Shown: positions 51,350 through 61,609, counted from the stretch's first letter. The stretch: DNA of 64,000 nt from Phocaeicola dorei (GCF_013009555.1 NZ_CP046176.1:3751501-3815500); one strand, 5' to 3'. The notes: generated from the sequence alone by a model not told the origin. Numbers and translations: made by a program.

Positions 51350-54300
51350 TCAAAAAGTGACCTTCATTCCGATGGAATAAGTCCGGCTGCTCGGATAAGA
51401 ATAGATATCCACTCCACGACGGGAAGCATCGGAACCGAAGGCGTTTACTTCGGGGTCGAACCAGCTATAGTCCGTAATGGTAAACAGGTTGGTGGCACTG
51501 GCATAAAAGTTCAAGTTCTTGATACCCTTGAAAGGATTGGCCCAGTTATAGCCAATGTTCAAGTTCTTCAACTTCAGGTAAGAGCCGTCTTCCACATACC
51601 GGTCGCTGATAAGCATATTACGTTCGTAGCTTGATACGGCTTTCGGCCATTGGGCGATTGCGGTTGTTTCAGGAGTCCAACGGGTGTCGTAAGCGGCTTG
51701 CGGAATGTTGGCTACATTACCCATTTTCACATCCATCAAGTTACCGTTGAAAATGTCGTTGCCCTGGCTGCCCTGGAAGAAGAAACTCAATGTGAAGTTC
51801 TTCCAAGAAAAGTTATTGGTGATGCCATATACAAAGTCCGGATTCGTGTCGCCGATGATAACACGGTCGGCATTGGTGATGGCAGGATTATCATCGAAAT
51901 TGCGATACTTTATTTCGCCTATCATTTTCTGTCCTTTGGCGCGAACGGCGGGATCGGGGTCGGCCATCACTTCAGCCAGATTGTCATAAAAGCCATCTTC
52001 TACATAGCCAAATATGGTACCGATGGGGCAACCGTTGCGTTGCAAGAACACCTCGTCGGCCTTATACCACAAGCGGGTAGCGAACTGGTCGGCTTCCAGA
52101 CCGCCGATCTGGTTCTTGTTGAAAGAGATGTTGGCATCAATGTTCCACTTCAACGGTGTGTTTTGCAACAGGTAGAATTTACCTGAGATTTCCAGACCTT
52201 CATTGGTTACATAGCCACTGTTTACCATCATGTTGGCAAAACCTGTACTCAAAGGGATCTTCACTTCTTGCAACAGGTCGCGGGTTTTCTTGTGGTAATA
52301 ATCCACCGTCAGATTGATGCGTCCATTCAGGAAACCCATATCGAGGCCTACATTGTATTGTGCAGTCGTTTCCCAACGCAAGTCATCGGCTACCGGTCCA
52401 CGCCAGTCTACTTGGGCAAAACCGCTGTTGATGCCACCGGCAAACGGATAATTAGCAACACTCAGCATAGGCAGGGTACGATAGCTGCCGATACCTTGAT
52501 TACCCGTTTCACCATAGCTGGCACGGAACTTTAAATTGCTGAAGATGTTCAAGTCCTTGATAAACTTCTCCTCACTCATGCGCCATGCAAAGGCACCCGA
52601 AAGGAAACCGGCCCATTTGTTGGCATCAGTAAACTTACTGGAACCGTCGGTACGGTAGGAGGCGGTAAAGATATACTTGTCCAGCAAGGTGTAATTGATA
52701 CGGCCGAGGAAAGAAGCCAATGCCGCATCGCCACGGTCGCTTTGCAGCTTGCCGGGCTTGGTACCGAGGCTCATGTCATAGTCTTGTGTCAAGTCATTGG
52801 GAAATCCGGTGGCGCTCATTGACTTGCTGCCCCAATTGGTCTTTTCTGCCGTGAAACCTACTACGGCATTGATGCCATGCACTCCGAAAGTCTTGTCAAA
52901 AGTGAACAAAGATTCGGTCGTGATTCCCATGTACCAATTGTCCGATTGTCCTGCTTTACCGTTGATGCCGTTCTGTCCCGATCCTTCTTGGGTTTGCTGA
53001 CCGAAGTAAGTACCGCGATTGTGGTTGGTATAACTGATACCTAAATTCTGACGGAATTTCAAGAAAGGGAACAACTTGACTTCTGCATACGATGACGTGA
53101 ATACATTGATGGCCTTCAGGTGATCCTTTGTATCATTGATGTAAGCGTATGGATTGGATGCCAGCCAGCTCAATTCGTCATTGGTTGTCTGGTCCATGTG
53201 TGTCGGGTCGTAATTGGGCGGGAAAATCAATGACGAACGAATCACACCATAGTCATTGGAGTTTGTTTTGCTGAAATCGGTTTCAGTGTGGGTAAAGTTC
53301 ATGTTCATTCCCATTTCCAGCCATTTGTACATTTTGCGACCGATGTTGGCACGCAGTGCATAACGGGTAAAACCGGACTCTTTGATAATACCATCCTGAT
53401 TCAGGAAGTTACCGGAGAAGGCATGCCATCCTTTTTCCGAACCGCCGCTTACACTCAAGTTGTATTCTTGCGAAAAGCCGTTCTGATAAATCAGGTCTTG
53501 CCAGTCGGCTCCTCCCACCCAAGTCTGGTTGCCGTATTCATCGGTATAATAACCCGGATTACGGTAATCTTTAGGAGAAGGCAGGTATTTGCCGTTTTCA
53601 TAATCCAGTGTTCCGTTGGGCAATGAAGGATAGCTCCACATTCCGGGATAAGACAGTTGGGCATAAGGCTTGCCATCGTATTGGTAGCTGTTCAGGTCTT
53701 GTTCGTTTATATAGCTGGCGTAAGTCGCAGCATCAAGCACCTTCACTTTGTTGGCTATGCGTGAAAAAGAAAAATTACTTGAAAATTCCACTTGCTCATA
53801 ACCGGCTTCGCCCCGTTTGGTTGTGATAATCACCACACCATTGGCTCCACGTGAACCATAGATGGCTGTGGCGGAAGCATCCTTTAACACTTCAATGCTT
53901 TGAATGTCGTGTGGATTGATGAACGACAAAGGGTTTGAAGTATTATTGCTGTTCTGATTGGCATCGCTGGCCGGAGTGGAACCGGCGTCAAAAGGAACTC
54001 CGTCCACAATAAACAAAGGCTGCGAACTGGTAGAGAACGAGTTGGTTCCGCGTACCTGAATGCTTACCCCACCACCGGGAGCACCATCGGCGGCATTGAT
54101 CTGTACACCAGCTACCTTACCGGCCAAGCCTTGGCTTAAGTCAGTCGGATTTCCTTTCATCAGGTCATCGCTCTTGATCTGAGATACCGCACCGGATAAA
54201 TCTCTCTTCTTCATCGTACCATATCCCACCACTACCACTTCATCCAATACCTCTGTATCATCTTTGAGCGTAACCGTAAGTTGAGTTTCATTTCCTTTTA

Positions 54301-54601
54301 AAGCTACATCTTGCGATTGATATCCGATAAAGCTGACGGTCAGTACGGCTTTTGCAGGCACTTCCAAGGTGAACTTACCGTCAATGTCGGTGATGGTTCC
54401 GTTGGTTGTTCCTTTCTGTATTACATTGGCACCGATTACCGCTTCACCGTTTTGGTCAACCACGATACCGGCAATCTTCTTGTTTTGTTGTACAATCTCG
54501 ATGGCATCTGCTGCAACGGCGTAAGCCTGCTGTACATTGCCCAATAAAAATGCGGCACAAGCACTGGTGACTAATATGCCTTTTTGAAGATTTCTTTTCA
54601 T
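51350..54601 (-). CDS. SusC/RagA-family TonB-dependent transporter
   Basis: The product is 1083 residues from the ATG at 54601 (MKRNLQKGILVTSACAAFLL, a clear signal peptide); the longer frame upstream runs into the esterase gene and is not used. Residues 40-120 form the carboxypeptidase-D-like regulatory domain (IAGIVVDQNGEAVIGANVIQ). The SusC signature and TonB-box region is EVVVVGYGTMKKRDLSGAVS. The plug domain contains IEVLKDASATAIYGSRGANG and the beta-barrel ends in SYPSSRTYSIGMKVTF. It takes manno-oligosaccharides across the outer membrane, powered by TonB. It is followed by SusD in the same operon. Confidence 0.95.
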   Translation of the reverse strand: MKRNLQKGILVTSACAAFLLGNVQQAYAVAADAIEIVQQNKKIAGIVVDQNGEAVIGANVIQKGTTNGTITDIDGKFTLEVPAKAVLTVSFIGYQSQDVALKGNETQLTVTLKDDTEVLDEVVVVGYGTMKKRDLSGAVSQIKSDDLMKGNPTDLSQGLAGKVAGVQINAADGAPGGGVSIQVRGTNSFSTSSQPLFIVDGVPFDAGSTPASDANQNSNNTSNPLSFINPHDIQSIEVLKDASATAIYGSRGANGVVIITTKRGEAGYEQVEFSSNFSFSRIANKVKVLDAATYASYINEQDLNSYQYDGKPYAQLSYPGMWSYPSLPNGTLDYENGKYLPSPKDYRNPGYYTDEYGNQTWVGGADWQDLIYQNGFSQEYNLSVSGGSEKGWHAFSGNFLNQDGIIKESGFTRYALRANIGRKMYKWLEMGMNMNFTHTETDFSKTNSNDYGVIRSSLIFPPNYDPTHMDQTTNDELSWLASNPYAYINDTKDHLKAINVFTSSYAEVKLFPFLKFRQNLGISYTNHNRGTYFGQQTQEGSGQNGINGKAGQSDNWYMGITTESLFTFDKTFGVHGINAVVGFTAEKTNWGSKSMSATGFPNDLTQDYDMSLGTKPGKLQSDRGDAALASFLGRINYTLLDKYIFTASYRTDGSSKFTDANKWAGFLSGAFAWRMSEEKFIKDLNIFSNLKFRASYGETGNQGIGSYRTLPMLSVANYPFAGGINSGFAQVDWRGPVADDLRWETTAQYNVGLDMGFLNGRINLTVDYYHKKTRDLLQEVKIPLSTGFANMMVNSGYVTNEGLEISGKFYLLQNTPLKWNIDANISFNKNQIGGLEADQFATRLWYKADEVFLQRNGCPIGTIFGYVEDGFYDNLAEVMADPDPAVRAKGQKMIGEIKYRNFDDNPAITNADRVIIGDTNPDFVYGITNNFSWKNFTLSFFFQGSQGNDIFNGNLMDVKMGNVANIPQAAYDTRWTPETTAIAQWPKAVSSYERNMLISDRYVEDGSYLKLKNLNIGYNWANPFKGIKNLNFYASATNLFTITDYSWFDPEVNAFGSDASRRGVDIYSYPSSRTYSIGMKVTF

Positions 54602-54635
54602 ATTGTGTCTTTCTATAAAATTAAATGTTTCTTGT

Positions 54636-55925
54636 TTATAATCCCATTTGCGCCCACAGCCATTGGCTCCATTGCTCGTATTGTTCCTGATACCAGTAGT
54701 GTCCGGTTTCCAGATAGGGGTGAAGTTCCTTGGGAGCGGTGATACTGTTGTAAGCGGCGTATGTGGAAGTAGGTGGGCACACATCGTCGTTGTATCCCCA
54801 ACTGAACCAGCCGGGCACCATAATCCGGCGGGCAAAGTTGACCATGTCATAGTAATCTGCCGTTTGGATTCGTTGCGGGGTAGGAGTCGGGAAATAGTAA
54901 AAATAATGCGGCCAGCCTCCGGCTACCTTCTGCAAGTGTGCCCGATGGTCGCACATGGCAGGATGAATGGCGGCATAGAACGTAACCCGTTTGTCTAATG
55001 CGGCTGTAACCATAGACAACGCACCGCCCTGGCTGGAACCGGTTACACCCAAGGCCTTGCCGTTGTATTGGGGAAGAGAGGTTATGAAATCGACCGCCCG
55101 CAGGGCACCCACAAATACACGCTTGTAATAACTGTAGTTACGATTGTCATCATTTTGATACTGATAATTGTAAAGTGCCCCGTATGCCAGTTCGTCATAG
55201 ACAGACTGCTGCATGGTTACCGGAATGCCATGAATACCGATTTCCAAAGTAATGGCACCTTTGGCAGCTGTTTCCACATCGCCGTAGTAGGGACGCACTC
55301 CCGCACCGGGTACACGGAGCAGTGCCGGATAATTGCCGGAAGCTTTAGGCATGCAGAGAATACCGAAAGTACGCGAGCCTTGACGGATGTTTTGGAAACT
55401 GACCTGATAGACATTGACCGTTTCGGTGCAGCGTGACGGTAGCAGTTCCATGGTGGAAGACAAAGGTACCTGGCGGGCTTCTTTCAAAGTGCCTTCCCAA
55501 AAGTTGTCAAAGTCGCTTGGGTTTACGGCATGTGCCCGGATGGATTCCGGAGCGTATGCGGCGGTTGCCATGCCGTCGTATGTCTTGTTGCCAACGTACG
55601 CCTTCACTTTGCAACGAAGAAAACCGGGAGTGTTCATGCTGCTGCTGACAGTCAGCTTTCCATCCTTCAGTGATACTCCATCTTTCTTTTCTGTGGGATA
55701 CCACTCAGGGCCTAGTTCATAGTCCACTTTCACATCGGGCAATACATTCTGCGCTTTGTACACCTGAATGGTGAAAGTACATTTCTCTTTCAGTCGGTAT
55801 GTCCAGTCCGAATGATCGGGCGAGACCACCACGCGGATTTCATTTCCGCGGATTTGTGCAAACATGGATGCGGTACACAGGTACAGCATGAAGCCGGCAA
55901 TCCAAATTTTTCTGTTTCTGTTCAT
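54636..55925 (-). CDS. Acetyl esterase (CE7/AXE1-like), exported
   Basis: The product has 429 residues. The signal peptide is MNRNRKIWIAGFMLYLCTAS and an N-terminal beta-sandwich domain covers about residues 25-130. The AXE1 domain starts at VNPSDFDNFWEGTLKEARQV. The catalytic triad is the serine in ALGVTGSSQGGALSMVTAAL near residue 295, the aspartate in WFSWGYNDDVCPPTSTYAAY near 380 and the histidine in YLETGHYWYQEQ near 408. CE7 enzymes deacetylate small acetylated sugars. In this PUL the natural substrate is probably acetylated mannan oligosaccharides. The gene is 11 bp after GH5 and 34 bp before SusC, in one operon. Confidence 0.88.
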   Translation of the reverse strand: MNRNRKIWIAGFMLYLCTASMFAQIRGNEIRVVVSPDHSDWTYRLKEKCTFTIQVYKAQNVLPDVKVDYELGPEWYPTEKKDGVSLKDGKLTVSSSMNTPGFLRCKVKAYVGNKTYDGMATAAYAPESIRAHAVNPSDFDNFWEGTLKEARQVPLSSTMELLPSRCTETVNVYQVSFQNIRQGSRTFGILCMPKASGNYPALLRVPGAGVRPYYGDVETAAKGAITLEIGIHGIPVTMQQSVYDELAYGALYNYQYQNDDNRNYSYYKRVFVGALRAVDFITSLPQYNGKALGVTGSSQGGALSMVTAALDKRVTFYAAIHPAMCDHRAHLQKVAGGWPHYFYYFPTPTPQRIQTADYYDMVNFARRIMVPGWFSWGYNDDVCPPTSTYAAYNSITAPKELHPYLETGHYWYQEQYEQWSQWLWAQMGL

Positions 55926-55936
55926 GGTATAAATAG

Positions 55937-57247
55937 TTAAAATGAATGTTGTTTCAGTTGTTGGTTGGCAGTACGGATAATGGCTATAGTGGTACTGTCG
56001 GACATAAATACCGAATTCAGGCCTTGCTGCTCTTGCGCCGGATCGCCCGTATAGTCATCTCCTCTTTGCCAATATAAGTGCTTGGGGGCAGCCAGTCCGC
56101 CCCATGCCCAGAAGTTGCATCCAGTCAGTCCGGCTGATTGCGCGGTCCTATCGGTTATCAGGCTGAATATGTATTGATAGTAGGTATCTCGTGCCTGTGT
56201 TGTAGCTGATTTGTCAAACCGGAACCCGTCCCTTGGATAACCGAATTCTTCCAAAACCAACGGTTTGCCATATTTTTGTGCTATTTCCAGATGCTCGTCT
56301 ATGTATTGTTTCGATTGCAACTGCGCTGCCTCTGCCTTTTCTGACAAACTGTCTGCCGGCGCCCATCCCCAGTTGTAGGGCCAGATATGAATGTTCATAT
56401 AGTCAATGTGCTTGTCGGCATGGATTCGCTCGAACAGGGCGAGGTCTTCCTCACAGCCATGTTTGCCCTCGCTACCTGTTGAGACCAGATGATTCCGGTC
56501 GAGCGACTTGATGAAACGACTAACCTCAGCCATCCAGATAGCGAAAGCCTCTTTGTTTTCTCCCGAGAACGCACGAGGTTCGTTGCCTATCTGCCATGAC
56601 ATGATTGTGGGGTCTTCCACATAACTTATGTTTGTATACCTATTGATTCGGGTAATGATATCCTTTACATAGTCGGCAAAAAGTGATTTTGCTTTCTTGT
56701 TGTTTGGAAATTCCTTAACATAATCCATGAATGCCGGCCATCCGTCTATGCTTGGGACAGGGGCTTTTCCTTTTCCGGCCCATTCCAGATATTGGCTATA
56801 CCCGCCGCTCCATTCCCAGGAATTGTTCAGGTAGAGAACTGCCAGCATGTCTCTTTTTTTCATTTCAGAAAGAAGAAAGTCCAGCCCGGCAAGAATGGTA
56901 TCGTTGTAAACACCCGGTGCTGTCTGGAGCGTAGGCTCTACTTTCGAGGTAATTCCACGGGCACCGTCGCTGCCTACCAGTATTCTTAAATTGTCTATAC
57001 CTATACTCTTTAAGGAATCCAGTTCCTGAACCAAGCGTTCACGATTTCCTCCTTCACCTTCGGAAGCAAGAATGCCTCCATACCAAAAGTTGGCACCGAT
57101 ATATTTATAAGGTTTGCCATCACGGACAAACATTCCCTTTTCAACTTGTACAAAGGGAGATGCCTGCTGTTGCGTTTCTGTACAACACGCACCGCAGAGT
57201 ACTGCGGAAAGACATAGGGTTACAAGGGTGTTCTTCATGTTATTCAT
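55937..57247 (-). CDS. GH5 endo-beta-mannanase (GH5_7-like), lipoprotein
   Basis: The product is 436 residues from the ATG at 57247; a second ATG three codons on is equally possible. The signal sequence NTLVTLCLSAVLCGACC ends in cysteines, suggesting a lipoprotein although the lipobox is atypical. The (beta/alpha)8 domain starts with VRDGKPYKYIGANFWYGGIL. The acid/base glutamate is in IMSWQIGNEPRAFSGENKEA near residue 215 and the nucleophile in GKPLVLEEFGYPRDGFRF near 330. YMNIHIWPYNWGWAPADSLS is a further GH5_7 motif. It cuts the mannan main chain. It is the promoter-proximal gene of the PUL operon, divergent from the sensor gene. Confidence 0.9.
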   Translation of the reverse strand: MNNMKNTLVTLCLSAVLCGACCTETQQQASPFVQVEKGMFVRDGKPYKYIGANFWYGGILASEGEGGNRERLVQELDSLKSIGIDNLRILVGSDGARGITSKVEPTLQTAPGVYNDTILAGLDFLLSEMKKRDMLAVLYLNNSWEWSGGYSQYLEWAGKGKAPVPSIDGWPAFMDYVKEFPNNKKAKSLFADYVKDIITRINRYTNISYVEDPTIMSWQIGNEPRAFSGENKEAFAIWMAEVSRFIKSLDRNHLVSTGSEGKHGCEEDLALFERIHADKHIDYMNIHIWPYNWGWAPADSLSEKAEAAQLQSKQYIDEHLEIAQKYGKPLVLEEFGYPRDGFRFDKSATTQARDTYYQYIFSLITDRTAQSAGLTGCNFWAWGGLAAPKHLYWQRGDDYTGDPAQEQQGLNSVFMSDSTTIAIIRTANQQLKQHSF

Positions 57248-57277
57248 TAAATTTAAATTCGGTTCTTTTTGTGCTGG

Positions 57278-57285
57278 CAAATGTA
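57278..57285 (-). promoter_or_regulatory. -7 box of the mannan PUL promoter
   Basis: TACATTTG on the minus strand matches TAnnTTTG. It lies 31 bp before the GH5 ATG. No -33 TTG box is visible at the right distance, as expected for a promoter that needs an activator. Confidence 0.5.
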
Positions 57286-57348
57286 TGAGGAAAGATATAG
57301 ATCGGCTTCTTCAATTGATTATCAGACTATCCGTATTGTGTATTTATC

Positions 57349-57409
57349 AATTTGGGAAGTGTTTTTACTCATTTGGGATAGTGTTTGCCTCTATTATCCC
57401 ATTTGATTT
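57349..57409. promoter_or_regulatory. Candidate binding sites of the hybrid two-component regulator
   Basis: Two direct repeats, ATTTGGGA-AGTGTTT (57349-57364) and CATTTGGGATAGTGTTT (57370-57386), are spaced 21 bp apart, two helical turns. The second also pairs as an inverted repeat with TATCCCATTTG (57394-57405). They lie between the divergent PUL and sensor promoters, where AraC-type HTCS regulators bind. Confidence 0.5.
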
Positions 57410-57412
57410 TTA

Positions 57413-57420
57413 TAACTTTG
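57413..57420 (+). promoter_or_regulatory. -7 box of the hybrid two-component sensor gene
   Basis: TAACTTTG matches TAnnTTTG, 23 bp before the ATG at 57443. The -33 region is not clear. Confidence 0.5.
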
Positions 57421-57442
57421 CAGCGTTAAACCTAATACTGAT

Positions 57443-60400
57443 ATGATGAAAAAGAACTTGCTCCTGATTTTGATGTGTTTTGTCTGTGGGCTTGTATATG
57501 CGCACGACGGATTAAACTTTAGAAATCTTGATGTGAAGTCCGGGATTTCGGATAATTATGTACGGTCTGTTCTGCGCGACCAGTATGGCTTCATGTGGTT
57601 TGCCACGCTCAACGGTCTGAACAGATACGATGGTTATCAGTTCAAGAAATACACAACGACCCAATTAGGGGCTTACAACAATGACATTGAATCTATCGCA
57701 GAAGATGCGGCAGGCAATATTTGGATAAAAGGTCCCGTCAGTTATTATATCTACGATCGGGAACAAGATAAATTGGAGAACAAGATACAGCCTGTCTTAA
57801 ATAAATATGGAATAACGGGAGAGGTGAGCTATCTTACTGTCGATAAGGATTACAACCTGTGGTGTACCGTGATGGATACGTTGTTCCATTATGATTTTGC
57901 AAAGAGTAAGTTGCATACCTTTCAACTGCCTGGAAAGGAAAAAATGCAACAGGTTGTTTGTCGGCGTTCGTGTGCCTATCTGCTCTTCTCGAATGGAGAA
58001 ATAGCCCGCATCGATTCAAACTTTCAACATATCCGTCCGGAAACACGAAGAACCCTCTCTTCCGGTTTGCAATATAACCTTTATATAGATACGGTGGACA
58101 GGCTTTGGTTTTACGCTTCGCATGCTTCGGGCTTGCAATGTTATGATACCAATCAAAAACAATGGATAGATTACGTGGGTAGGCAGGAAGTGACAGATGC
58201 GTTGATAACTGCCGTAATGGATGACGGGGACGGCAATTTATGGATTGGAACGGATGACAAAGGAGTTTATATCAGTTACAATCAAGACAAGCAATTGGTG
58301 CGGATAAACAAGAAATCAGAGAATCCTTTTTCATTGGCCGACAATCATATCAATTGTTTTTTCAAAGACAATCAGAACACCATGTGGGTAGGAACGGGCA
58401 AACAGGGAGTATCTTTTGCCGCTTTGGATAAAATAGCCTTCAACACTTGTTTCTTGCCGGAACAGGAAGACGTGAAATGCTTGCAGGAAGACAAGGAAGG
58501 AAACCTGTGGATGGGGTTCGATGGAGAGGGGCTAATCCGACAGGATGCGGGCAAGGCCTCTTATACGCGCTTTAAAATGAAAAAACACTCCATCCCTTCC
58601 GATTTGATTATTTGTTCGTGTCTGGATGCCAAGAGCAGGCTTTGGTTCGGAACTTATGGAGGAGGAGCTTTTTATGAACAAGGAGGAACGTTCATTCCCT
58701 TGCGTAATGCCGCTCCCGCTTCATTGAAATACATCCGACGCATAGCGGAAGATGCGAACGGAACCATTTGGTTCGGTACGTTTATGCAAGGATTGTATGC
58801 CATGGATGCCGATGGGAACTTTACCGCCTATACGATGGATTCTTCCATCCTCCAAACGAACAGTATCATGGATCTGGCTTATTCGGGAGGACGTAACCTG
58901 TATGTCGGAACCAGCAGCGGACTTTATTCCATGGATATCTATACGCGAAAGATGGTTCCCCTAACAGGGAATAAAGCTGGGACTCAGTCCTTGCCCGATT
59001 CTTATATCACCTGTCTGTTTTATGACAGTCGTGGATTGTTGTGGATTGGTACTCGTACCGGAATGACTGTTTTTGACGAGAAAAAGGATGGAATGATACA
59101 CCTTTCTATAGAAGACGGGCTGTCGCACCAGTGCATTCGTGCCGTGACGGAAGACAAGTATAAGAACATTTGGGTGGCGACCGATCATGGAATAACAAAT
59201 ATTTGGGTGGCGGCCTCTCCGACGGGAAAGTCTTCATCCTACTTGTGTTACCCCTATTTTGAAGAAGACGGTATTGGCGATATGACTTTTAACTCACATT
59301 CCATTACCTGCACCGGGCAAGGGGAAATCCTGATGGGAGGCATTGGCGGATATTTGAAAATAACTCCCCGGCCAACCGACTTCTACAATCGTTCCGGGAA
59401 TCCTGTTGTATTTACCGACTTGCTGTTGGCGAATCAGAAAATGGAAGTCGGTTCCCGTACTTCCAACGGACGCATCCTGCTCCCCAAAAACATTCAGCTA
59501 TTAGAGGAGATAACCATGGACTATTCCGATAGTAATTTTGCGCTGGAGGTATCGTCCATGGATTATCAGAATCGGCACAAGCAGCAATTTGCCTATCGCT
59601 TGGGAGAACAGGAGGAATGGGTGAAGCTGGAGGGAAACCGCATTCATTTCAACCGTTTGTCTTACGGGACCTTCCGATTGCAAGTAAAAGTGTATGAGCC
59701 TAACGGATACGACAATCCTGTATCTTCTTTACTTATTCACGTCCGTCCTCCGTTTTGGCTTTCGTTGCCGGCGTATGGGTGTTATGCGCTGATGGTCATT
59801 TTTCTTTTCCTTCTCATATTAAGGAATACCCAAAGAAAGCACAAACGCTTGATGGAACAACAAAAGCATGAGATGGAGATAACGCAACAGCATGAAATGG
59901 ATGAGGCGAAGATGCGTTTCTTCACCAATGTCAGTCACGACCTTCGTACTCCGCTGGCTTTGATTATCACTCCGCTCGAAAAGTTGCTGGCTTCGGAGTC
60001 GGCCCGAAACCTGAAAGCAGACTTGGAGCTGATTCATCGCAATGCGGTGGCTTTACTGGACGAGGTCAATCAGTTGCTTGACTTCCGAAAACTGGATAAG
60101 CAGAAAGCCCAACTCTCTCTTTCATACGGTAACCTGTCGGATTTTGTCAAAGAGACTTGCGATTCCTTCAAGGAACTGTCTCTTAAAAACGGCATACAGT
60201 TGGAGTTAAACCTGATGGATGCCGATATCAGCATGTCCTTTGACCGAAACAAGATGCAACGCATTTTGCTCAACCTTCTGTCCAATGCCGCCAAGTACAA
60301 TCGGGAAGATGGAAGCGTGGTGGTTACGGTCGATAAAATACGTGTGTCGGAAAAAGAACATGTACGCATACAAGTGGCCGATACAGGCATTGGCATCAAG

Positions 60401-61369
60401 GACGAGAACAAGGAAAAAGTGTTCGACCGTTTCTTTCAGGAACAGCACGCCGCCACAACGTATGTAGGCAGCGGCATCGGATTGCATATCGTTAAAGAAT
60501 ACGTGACCTTGCACCAAGGTACCATCCGGATAACCGATAATCGGCCGCAAGGAAGCATCTTTGTCATTACCTTGCCTGTCGTGGGCGGGACGAATGAGGA
60601 AAGGCAGCTTTGCCACGGCTCCCAAGAGGAAGGCATATCGGTTCTTGTGGTGGAGGACAACGACGATTTCCGCCGTTTCCTAGTGGGATGCCTGAAAGAA
60701 CACTATCAGGTGTTCGAGGCTTCCAACGGCAAGGAAGCACTTGAGATCCTGTCGCAGCAGTCTGTACAAATGGTAATCAGCGACGTGATGATGCCTGTCA
60801 TGGACGGGCTGGAATTATGCCATGCCGTCAAGACGGACATCCGGTTCTCGCACATCCCCGTCATCCTGCTGACCGCCCGCACCGCCGAAGAACATGTGTT
60901 GGGCGGATTGCGCGAAGGAGCCGACGACTACATCACCAAGCCTTTCAACCTCGACATCCTATTGTTGCGGATTCAGAAGTTGCTGCAATGGACACAGAGC
61001 AACCATGAAAAGTTCGGCAAGATGGAGGTATCTCCATCCGAAATAACGATTAGCAGTCTGGATGAACAATTAATAGAGAAGGCTATTCGCATTGTGGAAG
61101 AAAATATGGATAACTCAGAGTTTTCCGTTGAGGAGCTCAGCGCGCAGATAGGTATTAGCCGGAGTGGTCTATATAAGAAGTTGATGTCTATTACGGGGAA
61201 GTCTCCTTTGGAGTTTATGAGAATCTTACGTCTTAAACGCGGAAAACAATTATTGGAGAAGAGTCAACTCAGTATCTCTCAAATAGCTTATCAGGTGGGG
61301 CTGTCCCCCAAGCAGTTTGCCAAGTACTTTAAGGAAGAATATGGATGTCTGCCATCAGAATATAATTAG
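57443..61369 (+). CDS. Hybrid two-component system sensor-regulator of the mannan PUL
   Basis: The product is 1308 residues. The signal peptide is LLLILMCFVCGLVYA. The periplasmic sensor consists of two seven-bladed propellers built of reg_prop repeats (NIWIKGP, NLWIGTDDKGVYISYNQDKQ, TIWFGTFMQGLYAMDADGNF, LLWIGTRTGMTVF) and a Y_Y_Y domain near 680-765. A membrane helix lies near 770-795. The kinase has VSHDLRTPLALIITP near 831, LLNLLSNAAKYN and VADTGIGIKDENKE. The receiver domain has VLVVEDNDDFRRFLVG near 1067 and phospho-Asp VISDVMMPVMDG near 1114. The AraC HTH is near 1205-1308 (FSVEELSAQIGISRSGLYKK). It senses a manno-oligosaccharide and activates the divergent PUL operon. Confidence 0.93.
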   Translation: MMKKNLLLILMCFVCGLVYAHDGLNFRNLDVKSGISDNYVRSVLRDQYGFMWFATLNGLNRYDGYQFKKYTTTQLGAYNNDIESIAEDAAGNIWIKGPVSYYIYDREQDKLENKIQPVLNKYGITGEVSYLTVDKDYNLWCTVMDTLFHYDFAKSKLHTFQLPGKEKMQQVVCRRSCAYLLFSNGEIARIDSNFQHIRPETRRTLSSGLQYNLYIDTVDRLWFYASHASGLQCYDTNQKQWIDYVGRQEVTDALITAVMDDGDGNLWIGTDDKGVYISYNQDKQLVRINKKSENPFSLADNHINCFFKDNQNTMWVGTGKQGVSFAALDKIAFNTCFLPEQEDVKCLQEDKEGNLWMGFDGEGLIRQDAGKASYTRFKMKKHSIPSDLIICSCLDAKSRLWFGTYGGGAFYEQGGTFIPLRNAAPASLKYIRRIAEDANGTIWFGTFMQGLYAMDADGNFTAYTMDSSILQTNSIMDLAYSGGRNLYVGTSSGLYSMDIYTRKMVPLTGNKAGTQSLPDSYITCLFYDSRGLLWIGTRTGMTVFDEKKDGMIHLSIEDGLSHQCIRAVTEDKYKNIWVATDHGITNIWVAASPTGKSSSYLCYPYFEEDGIGDMTFNSHSITCTGQGEILMGGIGGYLKITPRPTDFYNRSGNPVVFTDLLLANQKMEVGSRTSNGRILLPKNIQLLEEITMDYSDSNFALEVSSMDYQNRHKQQFAYRLGEQEEWVKLEGNRIHFNRLSYGTFRLQVKVYEPNGYDNPVSSLLIHVRPPFWLSLPAYGCYALMVIFLFLLILRNTQRKHKRLMEQQKHEMEITQQHEMDEAKMRFFTNVSHDLRTPLALIITPLEKLLASESARNLKADLELIHRNAVALLDEVNQLLDFRKLDKQKAQLSLSYGNLSDFVKETCDSFKELSLKNGIQLELNLMDADISMSFDRNKMQRILLNLLSNAAKYNREDGSVVVTVDKIRVSEKEHVRIQVADTGIGIKDENKEKVFDRFFQEQHAATTYVGSGIGLHIVKEYVTLHQGTIRITDNRPQGSIFVITLPVVGGTNEERQLCHGSQEEGISVLVVEDNDDFRRFLVGCLKEHYQVFEASNGKEALEILSQQSVQMVISDVMMPVMDGLELCHAVKTDIRFSHIPVILLTARTAEEHVLGGLREGADDYITKPFNLDILLLRIQKLLQWTQSNHEKFGKMEVSPSEITISSLDEQLIEKAIRIVEENMDNSEFSVEELSAQIGISRSGLYKKLMSITGKSPLEFMRILRLKRGKQLLEKSQLSISQIAYQVGLSPKQFAKYFKEEYGCLPSEYN

Positions 61370-61609
61370 TGTTTACCGAATAAATAATAATAATTGGATA
61401 CTATTTCTTTATGAAACGTATACAAACTGCTAGTGCCAAGGAGAAATGATAATGTCAAAACTTCATTTAAATAACAGACATCTATTCAATGCTGAAGTAC
61501 AAAAAAATGTCGTTTTGAAAGATTAAAACTAAAGGACATTATAGCAAAATAGGCGAATATAGCCAGTTGATTATCAATGAAATTTTCAAAGTTTAGATAA
61601 GAACTAAGC

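Noticed and set aside
54602..54850. 83-residue N-terminal extension of SusC
   Set aside because: The extended frame runs into the esterase gene. The ATG at 54601 begins a clear signal peptide, the required start for an outer-membrane protein.
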